A DNA stretch of 64,000 nucleotides from positions 62,001 through 126,000 of the forward strand of contig CAVOKZ010000033.1 of NCBI GenBank assembly GCA_963696625.1, given 5' to 3'. This DNA is from JAWVFN01 sp963696625 (GTDB lineage: Bacteria > Actinomycetota > Thermoleophilia > Solirubrobacterales > 70-9). This document shows, piece after piece, positions 36,435 to 45,020 of the stretch (within the stretch, counting starts at the first letter, position 1; every line of letters begins with the position of its first letter). A program made the translations under genes and the position numbers. The notes beneath the pieces were generated by a model, which saw only the letters and a list, made by a program, of their open reading frames with translations, ran no database searches and was not told where the DNA came from.

Positions 36435-36867
36435 ACGAAGAACCGCCGGTACGGCGGCGGAAGGCCCGGACAAGGCCGACCGCCGCCAAACCGCCGGTTC
36501 CGAGGCCGATAAGCAGGGCGACCCAGAGGGGCAGGCTGTCCTGCCCGATCAAGAGGACGACCGCGATTGAAGCGGTGCCGGCGCCGGCCGCGAGCAGCGT
36601 CGTGTGAGAGCGAAACCCGGTGAAGTGCTCGCGGGCCGCGATCTCGAGCCCGCCGAGCGCGGCGAGGACGAGCCCGACGGCGACGACCAGCCGACCCCTG
36701 TCGGGCGAGAGGAAGAGGCCGACGATGAGCAGCACGAGGCCGATCGCGATGACGATCTCCGACAGCGGAAAGCTGCCCCAGAGCGGGTCAGGCCGCTCCT
36801 CCTTTCGTTGAGAGGGGGCCGGAGCCCCTGGGCTAACGGACAACCGGACGAGACTTTGACCCGCCAC
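36421..36867 (-). CDS. Hypothetical four-helix membrane protein
   Basis: Up to 148 residues. Hydrophobic segments are VIAIGLVLLIVGLFL, LVVAVGLVLAALGGLEIAA, TLLAAGAGTASIAVVLLIG and LPLWVALLIGLGTGGLAAVGLVRAF, followed by a basic tail. The N-terminal ~38 residues (to PLWGSFPLSE) overlap the upstream gene and may not be translated. AAAGGAGGAG lies just inside this region, but no standard start codon follows it closely. So the true start is unclear and an undetected base error is possible. Confidence 0.6.
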   Translation of the reverse strand: MAGQSLVRLSVSPGAPAPSQRKEERPDPLWGSFPLSEIVIAIGLVLLIVGLFLSPDRGRLVVAVGLVLAALGGLEIAAREHFTGFRSHTTLLAAGAGTASIAVVLLIGQDSLPLWVALLIGLGTGGLAAVGLVRAFRRRTGGSSFRLR

Positions 36868-37364
36868 CAGCCGGCGAGCATGCCGAACAGGCCCCAGCGC
36901 GGGCTGACGTGCCAGTGGCGGCAGCTCGGCTCACCGAGCGACTCGCTGCGCACGCGCATCCACTTGTGGGAGGCGGGGTCGGCGACCATGTCCTCGACGA
37001 GCTGACGATGAGTCTCCTCGTCCTCGGCGATCTCGGCGTGCTGCGAGCGCGCGATCGACAGCCGGCCGGCCATCGCGTCGCGGACCTGCTCGAGCTCGGC
37101 GACGCCGAGAACCCGCGGCCCGCCCGGGGCGGCGACGCCCCATTCGATGCCGGTGCGGGGGAAGGCGGCGCCGAAAAGGCGCGCCATCTCGGCTTCCATG
37201 CGGGCGATCTGGCGGCGCAGCTCGTTGCGGGCGCCGCGCTCGTCGGTCTCCGCTACTGCGGTTTCGAGCGGGGGCAGGACATCGCCGCCCGATGCAACCG
37301 TAAGCAGCTGCTCCTCTGGAATACCTGGTTCGGGGACAGGTTGAAACCTGTCCCCGATCGCCAT
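36549..37364 (-). CDS. Hypothetical protein; C-terminal part probably out of frame
   Basis: Starts at the ATG at 37364 (GGAG 9 nt upstream). The first ~165 residues look genuine. There is a helical segment RNELRRQIARMEAEMARLFGAAFPR, then RVLGVAELEQVRDAMAGRLSIARSQHAEI, and a compact end CRHWHVSPRWGLFGMLAGWWRVKVSSGCPLA rich in W/C/H. After that the frame continues for ~100 residues of Ser/Arg-rich sequence that overlaps the membrane protein gene in another frame, so the natural stop has probably been lost to an indel near 36840. Residues IGDRFQPVPEPG at the N-terminus come from the palindrome at 37331-37356. Function unknown. Confidence 0.55.
   Translation of the reverse strand: MAIGDRFQPVPEPGIPEEQLLTVASGGDVLPPLETAVAETDERGARNELRRQIARMEAEMARLFGAAFPRTGIEWGVAAPGGPRVLGVAELEQVRDAMAGRLSIARSQHAEIAEDEETHRQLVEDMVADPASHKWMRVRSESLGEPSCRHWHVSPRWGLFGMLAGWWRVKVSSGCPLAQGLRPPLNERRSGLTRSGAAFRCRRSSSRSASCCSSSASSSRPTGVGWSSPSGSSSPRSAGSRSRPASTSPGFALTRRCSRPAPAPLQSRSSS
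37331..37356. repeat. Perfect palindrome at the start of a coding region
   Basis: CGGGGACAGGTT-GA-AACCTGTCCCCG: 12-bp arms with a 2-nt centre. On the minus strand it is translated GDRFQPVP within the first ten codons of the hypothetical protein. The arm centre (GGTT/AACC) differs from the 6862 copy (GACT/AGTC) in a paired way. Confidence 0.85.
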
Positions 37365-37391
37365 TTCTAGCGTCTCCACGGTTTTACGAGT

Positions 37392-38054
37392 CTACGCCCG
37401 CACTGCACTCGCGGCAAGCCACAGTGCCTCCTCGAGGGCGATGTCGGGCACGCCCTTGACCCCGATCGCCGCGAGCAGCGTGCGCTTGGTCTCGGGGTGC
37501 ACGCCGCGGCCCTCAGCCGTGTCGCCGAAGAGGACCGCGACCGGCCGCTTCTCGTCGGCGATGACGAGGGTTCCGCTGGCGAGCGAGCCGACCAGGCCTT
37601 CGAACCTCTCGCCCGGCGCCGAGGGACGGATGCCGAGCCTACCCTCGACCTTGTCCGCGTCGAAGGCCACCAGCGCAACGCCGATCTCCATCGTCGCGAT
37701 CGTCAGCGCGTCGTCGAGCCGGTTCTTGCTCTTGAAGCCGCCGTCGAAGATCCGCTGCAGGGTCAGCGCCTCGACCGGGGTCCGGGTCGTGTCCGGATCG
37801 AGCCCGATCTGGCGGAAGAAGACGCGATAGGCCGCGGGGATCGGCTTCTCGCGCAGGTGGATCGCCTGGGCGCCGCCGAAGCGGTCGCTCATCTCGCGAA
37901 GCTGCTCCTTGACCGCCGCCGGGCTCTTGCCCGAGCCGCGGGCGACCGTCGTGCAATGGATCGCGAGGCCGGGGAACTCCTCGTCGAGGACCGAGGCCAC
38001 CCACCCGGGCTCGGGGGCGGTCTCCCATTCCTCGGGCAGGCGCTCTACCGCCAT
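37392..38054 (-). CDS. B3/B4 tRNA-binding domain protein
   Basis: 220 residues from the ATG at 38054, matching the stand-alone B3/B4 domain (the editing/tRNA-binding domain of phenylalanyl-tRNA synthetase beta). It has IPAAYRVFFRQIGLDPDTTRTPVEALTLQRIFDGGFKSKNRLDDALTIATMEIGVALVAFDADKVEG and the C-terminal FGDTAEGRGVHPETKRTLLAAIGVKGVPDIALEEALW. Such proteins may deacylate mischarged tRNA or bind amino acids, but activity is not established for this group. It begins 5 bp after the thioredoxin-fold gene, at the end of the mla-like operon. Confidence 0.82.
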   Translation of the reverse strand: MAVERLPEEWETAPEPGWVASVLDEEFPGLAIHCTTVARGSGKSPAAVKEQLREMSDRFGGAQAIHLREKPIPAAYRVFFRQIGLDPDTTRTPVEALTLQRIFDGGFKSKNRLDDALTIATMEIGVALVAFDADKVEGRLGIRPSAPGERFEGLVGSLASGTLVIADEKRPVAVLFGDTAEGRGVHPETKRTLLAAIGVKGVPDIALEEALWLAASAVRA

Positions 38055-38059
38055 CGCCG

Positions 38060-38758
38060 CTAGCCGGTGTCCGCACGCTTCGCCGAGCCGGCGATCAGCG
38101 CGTCGATCTTGGCGCTGATCTCGGCGGGGTCGATCTCTCCAATGCTCGTGCCCTGGACGATGCCGCCAGGGTAGACGTAGACGAAGGTCGGGCAACCGCC
38201 GATCCGGTAGAGGTTCGAGAGCGCGCCATCGGAGTCGAGGCCGATCGGGTGTGTCCAGCCGCGCTCGTCGATCAGCTTGCGGACCGTGTCGCGCGAATCA
38301 CGGACGTTGATGCCGAGGAAGTTGACTTGCTGCTTGAACTTGCGGTAGGCGCCCTCGAACACGTCCTGCTCGGCCTCGCAGTCGCCGCCGCGCGTGAACC
38401 AGAACGAGAGCACCAGCGGTCTGTCGAAGTAGTCGCAGACCCGCATCGCGCCGGGCAACTCGACCTTGCAGGCGGGGATGCGGCGATCGCTCTGCGGGCA
38501 TGGCCGGCTCGAGGTCTCGCAGTCGTCCTGGGCGATGTTGGCGTCGCCGGTGAGGTCGCTGCGGGCGTCGGGGACGGCGAACTCGGCGAGCGGCTCGCCG
38601 GCGCCGGTCGAGCCGACACCCAGCGCGCCGCCCTCGTTGGTGCGCACGGTGTTGACGCCGGCGTAGACGATGAGCACGAAGAAGGCGAGGCCGACGAAGA
38701 CCATGTACGGCGAGGCTGAGATCCGCGAGCGCTTCGGCTTCTGCGGCGGCTCAGCCAT
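38060..38758 (-). CDS. Membrane-anchored TlpA/AhpC-type thioredoxin-fold protein, single active-site Cys
   Basis: 232 residues. A cytoplasmic basic N-terminus and one helix (YMVFVGLAFFVLIVYAGV) anchor it facing outward. A cysteine-rich linker (DDCETSSRPCPQSDRRIPACKVELPGAMRVCDYF) is followed by the thioredoxin fold: RPLVLSFWFTRGGDCEAEQDVFEGAYRKF, FLGINVRDSRDTVRKLIDERGW and the cis-Pro strand IGGCPTFVYVYPGG. The position of the usual CxxC reads RGGDC, with one Cys only. It overlaps the MMPL gene by 8 bp. Confidence 0.82.
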   Translation of the reverse strand: MAEPPQKPKRSRISASPYMVFVGLAFFVLIVYAGVNTVRTNEGGALGVGSTGAGEPLAEFAVPDARSDLTGDANIAQDDCETSSRPCPQSDRRIPACKVELPGAMRVCDYFDRPLVLSFWFTRGGDCEAEQDVFEGAYRKFKQQVNFLGINVRDSRDTVRKLIDERGWTHPIGLDSDGALSNLYRIGGCPTFVYVYPGGIVQGTSIGEIDPAEISAKIDALIAGSAKRADTG

Positions 38759-41405
38759 GCTCCGGCAGAGGCAGAGGCGGAGGCGGAGGCGGGGCCGGCG
38801 GTTGCGCCTGCGCCTTCATCCGCTTTGCCTCGCGCGCGCTCTCGGCCCAGACGAGCACGGCCGGCAGCACGAAGATCACTCCGGCGAGGGCGACCGCGAG
38901 GTCGACGATCGTGACCAGGCCGAAGTCGCGGAGCATGCGGATGTCGCTGGCGGCGAGCGCAGCGAAGCCGGCGGTCGCGGTGATCCCCGAGGCGAGGACG
39001 GCGGTCCCGGTGCGCTCGTAGGTCCGCCGCAGCGCCTCGCCGACCGAGAGCCCGAGGCCGCGCTCGGCCTCATAGCGCGCCGAGAGGATGACGCTGAACT
39101 CGGTGGCGATCGCGATCACCAGCGCCCCGAGCGTCGCCGACATCGGATTCAGCGGCAGATCCATCGCGGCGACGACGAGCGCCGACCACCCCGTCGCCAG
39201 CGCGATCGGGATCAGCGGCACCACGACGCGGCGCAGCGAGCGGTAAACGAGGGTGAGCATCAGCGCCACCGCGAGCAGCGCCGCGGGCGGCAGCCAGTAG
39301 CGGCTGCGTGAGAGGTCCCGGTTGGCCTGCGCGGCGAGCGCCGGCAGCCCGGCGACCTCGACCTCCGTCCCCGGCGGCGGCCCGGCCACGCCGCGGGCGT
39401 GGATCTGTCCGCGGATGTCGTCGATCAGCTTCTGCTGGTCATCGAGCGGCTGGACCGGGATCCCGAAGGCGATGTTGGCCGTGTCGCCGACGCCGTTGCC
39501 GGAGGGGTCGCGGCTGATCACCGCCTGCGAGAAATAGGGCGGGATCGCGTTGAGCAGCGCCCGGGCGCGCTTGGAGGTCTGATTGCCGACCGTGTCGCCG
39601 AAGAGATCTGTCAGCGACACCGCCTGGCAAAGGTCGGCTTCGGAGCAGCGCGCGCCGGCCGTGAAGCCGTGGCGCTCGAGCACGCGCTGCTGGAAGTCGC
39701 GCATCCAGTCGATCACCGCCGGGTCGGTGATGTCGTCGGAGCGCACGGTGACGTTGAGCTCGCCCGAGACCCCGGTCTCCTCCTGGAGCTCGTTGACGTC
39801 CTGTAGCGCCGGCAGGCTCGACGGTGCGAGCTCGCGGATGTCGGAGACGACGGAAGTTTGGCTGCCCGCGACCCAGCCGCAGACCGCGAGCGTCGTAGCC
39901 GCGACCAAAACCCGGCCGGGGTTGGAGATGCCGACGGCGAGCGCGCGGTTTCCGATCGAGCCGAGGCGGCGCCCGGTCCGCGCCCGCGCCAGCTCGGCGC
40001 GCTCGCCGAGCCGGTACAGGAACGCCGGGGCCTTCCTCCCCCGCGGCCGAGTCGCGAGCCCGAGGGCGGCAAAACCAGCCGTCAGCGCGATCGCAAAGCC
40101 GAGGCCGACGCCGAGCACGAGCAGCAGGCCGAACGAGCGCACCATCGGCACCGGCGACAGCCCCAGCACCGCGAGACCCGCGGCGGTCGCGAGCACGGCG
40201 GTGGCGATCACCGGGCCGCCGCTGCCGGCGGCCGCCGCGGCAGCGTCGGGCGGCGGGAGGCCCGACTGCCGGGCCTCCACCCAGCGCGCCTGGAACTGGA
40301 TCGCGTAGTCGACGGCGAGGCCGATCAGAACGGGCAGCACCGCGATCGAGGCCATCGTCAGCGAGCCACCGGCCAGCGAGAGCGCGCCGAAGGTGACTCC
40401 CGCGGCCACGAGCGCGACCCCGAGCGGCAGCAGCCGCAGCGGAGGCTCGAGCACTCCGAAGAGGACGATGCCCATGATCAGGATCGAGACCGCGAGCAGG
40501 ATGAAGATCTCCGAGCGCAGCTTGTCGGCGAGCCCCTCGACCACGACCGGGACGCCGCTGACGACGTAGTTGCCGTTGTCGAGCTTGAACTGCGGATCCG
40601 CGACCGCCTTGCGGTAGAGCCCGATCATCTCGTGGCGCTCCGACTCGGAGAGGCCGGGGTCCATCCGGATCGTGATCAGCGCCGAGTTCGAGTTGGGGAA
40701 CAGGTAGCTGAAGCGCGACTTCGGCGTGCCCGCGGGCTTGGTGGTGTCGAAGACGATCTTGCTGACGAAGGCGGGGTCGTCGAGCCGCGGCAGCTGAGTG
40801 ATGTCGTACTTGGTCGCAAGCTGCAGGAGGTTGGTCTGAAAACTGGCGAGCACGGCGTCGGAGGCCTCCTTGGCGGCGGCGTCCTGCTCGGAGCTCGAGA
40901 GCCCCTGCTCGGCGGCCCGCTTGCGCGCCTCCTCCGCGGCCTGGGCCGAGCTCTGCTGGACGTTCTGGATCTGGCCGCTGAGCCCGCTCTGGATCTGGAC
41001 CACGGCCTGGTTGAGGAACGTCGCCGGCCCGAAGACGCGGCTCGGATGCGAGGCGATCTGCTTGCAGACCGGCGGCAGACTGGCGAGCGTCTTCTCGGGC
41101 GCGTTGCCGGCGAGGCAGCCCTCGAGCTCGAGCAGCTTGCCGAGGTTGGGCGTGAGCACCAGGTTTCGCAGCTCGCCCTGGGCCAGCACCACAACCGCGT
41201 CGGAGCCGAACTCCTCCTGGAAGCGCTGGGTCGCCTTGAAGGTTGGATCTCCCTTGGAGACGAGCGTGTCGGTGCCGGCGTCGGCCTCGAGGCGGGTAGC
41301 CGCGAAGGTCCCGGCCACGGCGAGGATCGCGATGATCGCCAGCACCGGCCACGGCCTGCGCACCGCGAAGGCCGCGACGCGGCCGAATATCCGCCTTCCC
41401 TTCAC
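38751..41405 (-). CDS. MMPL/RND-superfamily lipid-type transporter (HpnN-like)
   Basis: 884 residues with two similar halves. Each half has one N-terminal helix (RRPWPVLAIIAILAVAGTF; NPGRVLVAATTLAVCGWVAG), a large outward loop, then five packed helices: FILLAVSILIMGIVLFGVLEPP ... VLIGLAVDYAIQFQARW, and LIPIALATGWSALVVAAMDLPLNPMSATLGALVIAIATEFSVILSARYEAE. The GLAVDYAIQ motif is the proton-relay Asp signature; the second half has IATEFSVI at the same place. The extracytoplasmic loop has Cys pairs. Transport of hydrophobic lipids to the outer surface is the family theme. C-terminus is Pro-rich (PPAPPPPPPLPLPEHG). Confidence 0.88.
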   Translation of the reverse strand: MKGRRIFGRVAAFAVRRPWPVLAIIAILAVAGTFAATRLEADAGTDTLVSKGDPTFKATQRFQEEFGSDAVVVLAQGELRNLVLTPNLGKLLELEGCLAGNAPEKTLASLPPVCKQIASHPSRVFGPATFLNQAVVQIQSGLSGQIQNVQQSSAQAAEEARKRAAEQGLSSSEQDAAAKEASDAVLASFQTNLLQLATKYDITQLPRLDDPAFVSKIVFDTTKPAGTPKSRFSYLFPNSNSALITIRMDPGLSESERHEMIGLYRKAVADPQFKLDNGNYVVSGVPVVVEGLADKLRSEIFILLAVSILIMGIVLFGVLEPPLRLLPLGVALVAAGVTFGALSLAGGSLTMASIAVLPVLIGLAVDYAIQFQARWVEARQSGLPPPDAAAAAAGSGGPVIATAVLATAAGLAVLGLSPVPMVRSFGLLLVLGVGLGFAIALTAGFAALGLATRPRGRKAPAFLYRLGERAELARARTGRRLGSIGNRALAVGISNPGRVLVAATTLAVCGWVAGSQTSVVSDIRELAPSSLPALQDVNELQEETGVSGELNVTVRSDDITDPAVIDWMRDFQQRVLERHGFTAGARCSEADLCQAVSLTDLFGDTVGNQTSKRARALLNAIPPYFSQAVISRDPSGNGVGDTANIAFGIPVQPLDDQQKLIDDIRGQIHARGVAGPPPGTEVEVAGLPALAAQANRDLSRSRYWLPPAALLAVALMLTLVYRSLRRVVVPLIPIALATGWSALVVAAMDLPLNPMSATLGALVIAIATEFSVILSARYEAERGLGLSVGEALRRTYERTGTAVLASGITATAGFAALAASDIRMLRDFGLVTIVDLAVALAGVIFVLPAVLVWAESAREAKRMKAQAQPPAPPPPPPLPLPEHG

Positions 41406-41537
41406 CGGGGACAGCTTAGGAGCCGTGCCTGAATACCGCCTCAGTCGCCGTCGGCGAACGGCTGCCAGAAGAAGCCGGCGACGAAGATCGTCGGCAGCCG
41501 GACGGCGGGTGGAGAGACGGCAGCCGCGAGAAGCGGC

Positions 41538-42557
41538 TCAGTCCATCGCCAGCGGGCCTTTGATGTCCGCATTCAGGAACTGGCTGACGAACTCGTTGTT
41601 CGAGTCGAACAGCTCGTCCGAGGGGCCCGACTCGACGATGCGGCCCTTCCACAGCACCGCGATGAAGTCGGCGATGCGGCGGGCGGTGCCGAGGTCGTGG
41701 CTGATGACCAGGTAGCAGCCGCCGTTCTCCTCGTGGACCTCGCGGATCAGCTCGCAGAGCAGCGCCGTGCGGACCGGGTCGAGGCCCGAGTCGGGCTCGT
41801 CGAACATGACGATCGCCGGGTCGAGGACCAGCGCCCGGGCGAAGCCGGCGCGCTTGCGCATGCCGCCCGAGAGCTCGCTGGGCATATGGTAGTGGGCTTC
41901 CTGGAGGCCGACCTCGCGCAGGCGCCGGCTGACGATCTCGGAGATCTCGTCCTCGCCCTTGTCGGTGTGCTGGCGCAGCGGGAAGCAGACGTTGTCGAAG
42001 ACGTTCATCGAGCCGAACAGCGCGCCGTCCTGGAACAGCAGGCCGAACTTCTTGCGCACCTCGAACAGCTCGTCGTCGGTCATCTGCGGCACAGACTCGC
42101 CATGGACGAGGACGTCGCCCGAGTCGGGATAGAGCAGGCCGACGATGTGCTTGATCAGCACCGACTTGCCGGTACCCGAGGGGCCGAGAACCATCGAGAT
42201 CTGGTTGTCGGGAAGGCCGAGGTTGACGCCGTTGAGGATCCGTGCGCGCCCGAACTGCTTGACGAGGTCGATGATCTCGATCGCGTCCTCGCCGCCGTGG
42301 TCGCGCTTGGCGCCCGTGTGCCACTTGTACGGGTTCGGATCGTCGGCCTCGACGCCCGGGATCGAGTAGTCGCGGTTGCCGAAGTCCTCGGAGTCGGACA
42401 TTCCCTGCGAGACGAGCGGATCCGCGTCCTTCTTGGCACGCGGCTTGCGAGAAGCGCCGCGCGGGGCGGCGCTCGATGCGCGCTTGCGCGAAGTCGTGCC
42501 CTTGGAGCGGGTCCCTGCCTTGCTCTTGCGAGTCGTCGTCTTCTTCTTCTCAGCCAT
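41538..42557 (-). CDS. ABC transporter ATP-binding protein (Mkl/MlaF type)
   Basis: A 339-residue ATPase of Mce/Mla lipid importers. It has Walker A GPSGTGKSVLIKHI, Q-loop LLFQDGALFGSMNVFDNVCFPLR (typical of MlaF), signature LSGGMRKRAGFARALV, Walker B VMFDEPDSGLDP and switch His in LVISHDLGTARRIAD. An unusual Lys/Arg/Ser-rich N-terminus of ~45 residues (KKKTTTRKSKAGTRSKGTTS...) precedes the domain. The ATG at 42557 has AGGAGGA upstream. It follows two MlaE permease genes. Confidence 0.92.
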   Translation of the reverse strand: MAEKKKTTTRKSKAGTRSKGTTSRKRASSAAPRGASRKPRAKKDADPLVSQGMSDSEDFGNRDYSIPGVEADDPNPYKWHTGAKRDHGGEDAIEIIDLVKQFGRARILNGVNLGLPDNQISMVLGPSGTGKSVLIKHIVGLLYPDSGDVLVHGESVPQMTDDELFEVRKKFGLLFQDGALFGSMNVFDNVCFPLRQHTDKGEDEISEIVSRRLREVGLQEAHYHMPSELSGGMRKRAGFARALVLDPAIVMFDEPDSGLDPVRTALLCELIREVHEENGGCYLVISHDLGTARRIADFIAVLWKGRIVESGPSDELFDSNNEFVSQFLNADIKGPLAMD

Positions 42558-42576
42558 GTTCCTCCTAGATTGTTGA

Positions 42577-43374
42577 CTATCCGCCGATTGGCGCTCTCGG
42601 GTTCGCACCCCAGAACACCAGCGTTCCCATCATCCCGATGATGTGGACCAGGACGATGTTGAGCACCATCGATTTCGCCGTCGCCGTACCCACGCCGACC
42701 GGCCCGCCTGAGGCGGTGTAGCCGTAGTAGCAACCGACCAGAACGATCGCGGTCGCCATGAACATGCCCTTGATCACGCTGTACAAGAGGTCGGGCGGGT
42801 TCTGGAACATCCAGAAGATCAGGAAGTAGCCGCCGGAGGAGACGTCGCCGATCTGCTCGACGACGGCGAGCCAGCTGGCGAAGTAGCCGACGCCGACGGC
42901 GGCGAGATACATGAACGGCAGCACCATCCAGGCGGCGAGCAGGCGGGTCGCGGCGAGATAGGCCACGGGCTCCACGCCCATCACCTCGAGCGCGTCGATC
43001 TCGTCGGAGATCCGCATCGCGCCCAGCTCGGCGACGATCCCGGTGCCGATCTTGGCGGCCATCATGTAGCCGAAGGCGTAGGGGATGACCTCGCGCAGGT
43101 CACACCACGCGGCGAACACGCCGGCGTAGGCCGGGGCGCCGATCGAGCGCTGGAAGTAGGCGCCCTCGATGCCGCACTGGAGGCCGAGGATGAAGACCAG
43201 GCCCCAGATCACGATGGTCGAGCCGAGGATCAGGATCCCGGCCTGGCGCAGCGCCTCGCCGAAGAAACGGAGGACGCGACCCGAGTAGACGAGCCCCATG
43301 ACCCTCGCGCAGAAGGCGAAGATCTCGCCCATCGAGCTCAGCCATCCCCTGGGTACGGCGAGCCAGCCCGTCAT
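42577..43374 (-). CDS. MlaE/YrbE-family ABC permease (second subunit)
   Basis: A 265-residue permease. It has IVIWGLVFILGLQCGIEGAYFQRSIG, MMAAKIGTGIVAELGAMRISDEIDALEVMGVEPVAYLAATRLLAAWMVLPFMYLAAV (the MlaE signature E-x-G-x-M-x-x-x-E-x-D-A-L-x-x-M-G) and CYYGYTASGGPVGVGTATAKSMVLNIVLVHI. It corresponds to YrbEB. The ATG overlaps the stop of the first permease (43371), so the two are co-translated as a heterodimer. The length is normal. Confidence 0.92.
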   Translation of the reverse strand: MTGWLAVPRGWLSSMGEIFAFCARVMGLVYSGRVLRFFGEALRQAGILILGSTIVIWGLVFILGLQCGIEGAYFQRSIGAPAYAGVFAAWCDLREVIPYAFGYMMAAKIGTGIVAELGAMRISDEIDALEVMGVEPVAYLAATRLLAAWMVLPFMYLAAVGVGYFASWLAVVEQIGDVSSGGYFLIFWMFQNPPDLLYSVIKGMFMATAIVLVGCYYGYTASGGPVGVGTATAKSMVLNIVLVHIIGMMGTLVFWGANPRAPIGG

Positions 43375-44177
43375 TTGATGGTCTGCAGCTCCGGGTGGGT
43401 GGCGAGCAGGGTCTGGGTGAAGACGTAGTTGAAGGCGAAGACGCCCATGAAGGCGATCACGACGGCTTCGTTCACGGCTCTGCCGACGCCGGCCGCGCCT
43501 CCGGACGCAGTCATCCCCTTGTAGGAACAGACGATGGCGATGATCGCGCCGAACAGGGTCGTCTTCAGCACCGAGCCCCAGAGGTCGGTGATCGAGGCGT
43601 TGGTGAACAAGGTGGCGAAGAACCCTCCGAGCGGCTCGTTGTAGAGCAGCTCCGCGCCGATGCCGCCCATGATTCCGAAGATCAGCGCGTAGATGTCGAG
43701 CAGGCCGGTGATCAGCATCAGCGCCAGGAAGCGGGGCACGACGAGGTTCTTGATCGGGTCGACGCCGAGCACCTGGAGCGCGTCGAGCTCCTCGCGGATC
43801 TTCCGCGCGCCGAGGTCGGCGGTGATCGCGGTGCCGGCGACGCCGGCGACGACGACCGCCGTCACGAACGGCGCGAACTCGCGGACCGAGGCGAGGACGA
43901 AGAAGCCGCCGAGCCGGTCGAGGGCGCCGAACAGCGAGAGGAAGTTGGCGGCCTGGAGGCCGGGGGCGCCGAATCCGAAGGCGAGGGTGGAGATGAGCAT
44001 CGGGAACCAGCAGAGCTGGAGGGCGAAAAGAAACTGCCCGATGAACTCGCCGCCATAGGGATAGGGAGGCCGAACCGCCGACGAGATCGTCTTGGCCGTG
44101 AGAATGACCATGTCTCCGACCTGCTCAAATAGAGACTTGGCAGGTAGGAATGCTCTGTCGGCTGCGGCGCGTACCAC
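43371..44177 (-). CDS. MlaE/YrbE-family ABC permease (first subunit)
   Basis: 268 residues from the GTG at 44177 (AGGGGAG just upstream). It matches YrbEA: PPYPYGGEFIGQFLFALQLCWFPMLISTLAFGFG, then VVAGVAGTAITADLGARKIREELDALQVLGVDPIKNLVVPRFLALMLITGLLDIYAL, and CSYKGMTASGGAAGVGRAVNEAVVIAF. It is the first gene of a minus-strand operon: permease, permease, ATPase, MMPL, thioredoxin fold, B3/B4. In other actinobacteria the two permeases are followed by MCE-domain (Mce) lipid-binding proteins; none is seen here. Confidence 0.9.
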   Translation of the reverse strand: MVRAAADRAFLPAKSLFEQVGDMVILTAKTISSAVRPPYPYGGEFIGQFLFALQLCWFPMLISTLAFGFGAPGLQAANFLSLFGALDRLGGFFVLASVREFAPFVTAVVVAGVAGTAITADLGARKIREELDALQVLGVDPIKNLVVPRFLALMLITGLLDIYALIFGIMGGIGAELLYNEPLGGFFATLFTNASITDLWGSVLKTTLFGAIIAIVCSYKGMTASGGAAGVGRAVNEAVVIAFMGVFAFNYVFTQTLLATHPELQTIK

Positions 44178-44232
44178 TATCTCCCCTGGCGCATAGATTA
44201 TTCGATGATCGGCCGGACCGCCAGCGGGAACC

Positions 44233-45009
44233 GTGGAAGCGGTCGGGATCCCCCCAGGTGTAGCTGGTATGTTGCCCGCGCCTGTGGGGAGGAGCGGCAA
44301 CAGCCTTCGTTTTGCCCGCGCCAAGCGGCAGCGGGGCGTGGTCGTGCTCTTGACCGCCCTCGGAGCGGTGACTCTGGCGGCCTGCGGTGGCGGCGAGCGC
44401 CAGGACGCCGACGAGCCCGAGGCCACCTTCCCGGTCCAGATCACCGAGTCGGAATTCCCGAACCGCCAGCGCCTCGCCGAGACCTCGAACCTGGTCCTGG
44501 GCGTCATGAACGCGGGCGACGAGACGATCCCCGACCTCGCGATCACGATCTCGACCGACCCCGACGCCAACGACGCCTTCTCGGTCGTCAGCCGGCAGGC
44601 GGGCCTCGCCGACCCCTCGCGCTCGGTCTGGATCCTCGAAAACGGCTTCCCCAGGTACGTGGATGAGACGACTCCGGCCGGCGCCGACGCCGCACAGACC
44701 AAGACCTTCGCCTTCGGCCCGCTCGAGCCGGGCGAGACCAAGAACATCGTCTGGAGCCTGACCCCGGTCCAAGCCGGCACCTACACCGTCGACTACCGGA
44801 TTGCCGCTGGGCTCGAGGGCAAGGCCAAGGCCGTGACCAACGGCGACAGCGTCCCCGAGGGCGAGTTCGTCGTGCGGATCTCCGACGTCCCGCCGCAGAC
44901 GCGGGTCGACGACGCCGGCAACGTGGTGCCGATCGACCCGAACGACATCACCGGCCAGGCCGGCAGCCGGAAACAGCGCAACGAGGTCCAGGGCAACTCC
45001 GGCCAGTAG
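44233..45009 (+). CDS. Hypothetical lipoprotein
   Basis: Up to 258 residues from the GTG at 44233; a second candidate start is the ATG at 44269, which leaves a cleaner signal peptide. The basic n-region RFARAKRQRG and hydrophobic VVVLLTALGAVTLAAC end in a lipobox (LAAC). The mature part looks like a beta-sandwich (VLGVMNAGDETIPDLAITISTDPDAN ... FGPLEPGETKNIVWSLTPVQAGTYTVDYRIAAGLEG), reminiscent of DUF11/CARDB-like repeats. It is divergent from the mla-like operon and 11 bp before a GSDH gene. Function unknown. Confidence 0.68.
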   Translation: MEAVGIPPGVAGMLPAPVGRSGNSLRFARAKRQRGVVVLLTALGAVTLAACGGGERQDADEPEATFPVQITESEFPNRQRLAETSNLVLGVMNAGDETIPDLAITISTDPDANDAFSVVSRQAGLADPSRSVWILENGFPRYVDETTPAGADAAQTKTFAFGPLEPGETKNIVWSLTPVQAGTYTVDYRIAAGLEGKAKAVTNGDSVPEGEFVVRISDVPPQTRVDDAGNVVPIDPNDITGQAGSRKQRNEVQGNSGQ

Positions 45010-45020
45010 ACGCGGCCGAG

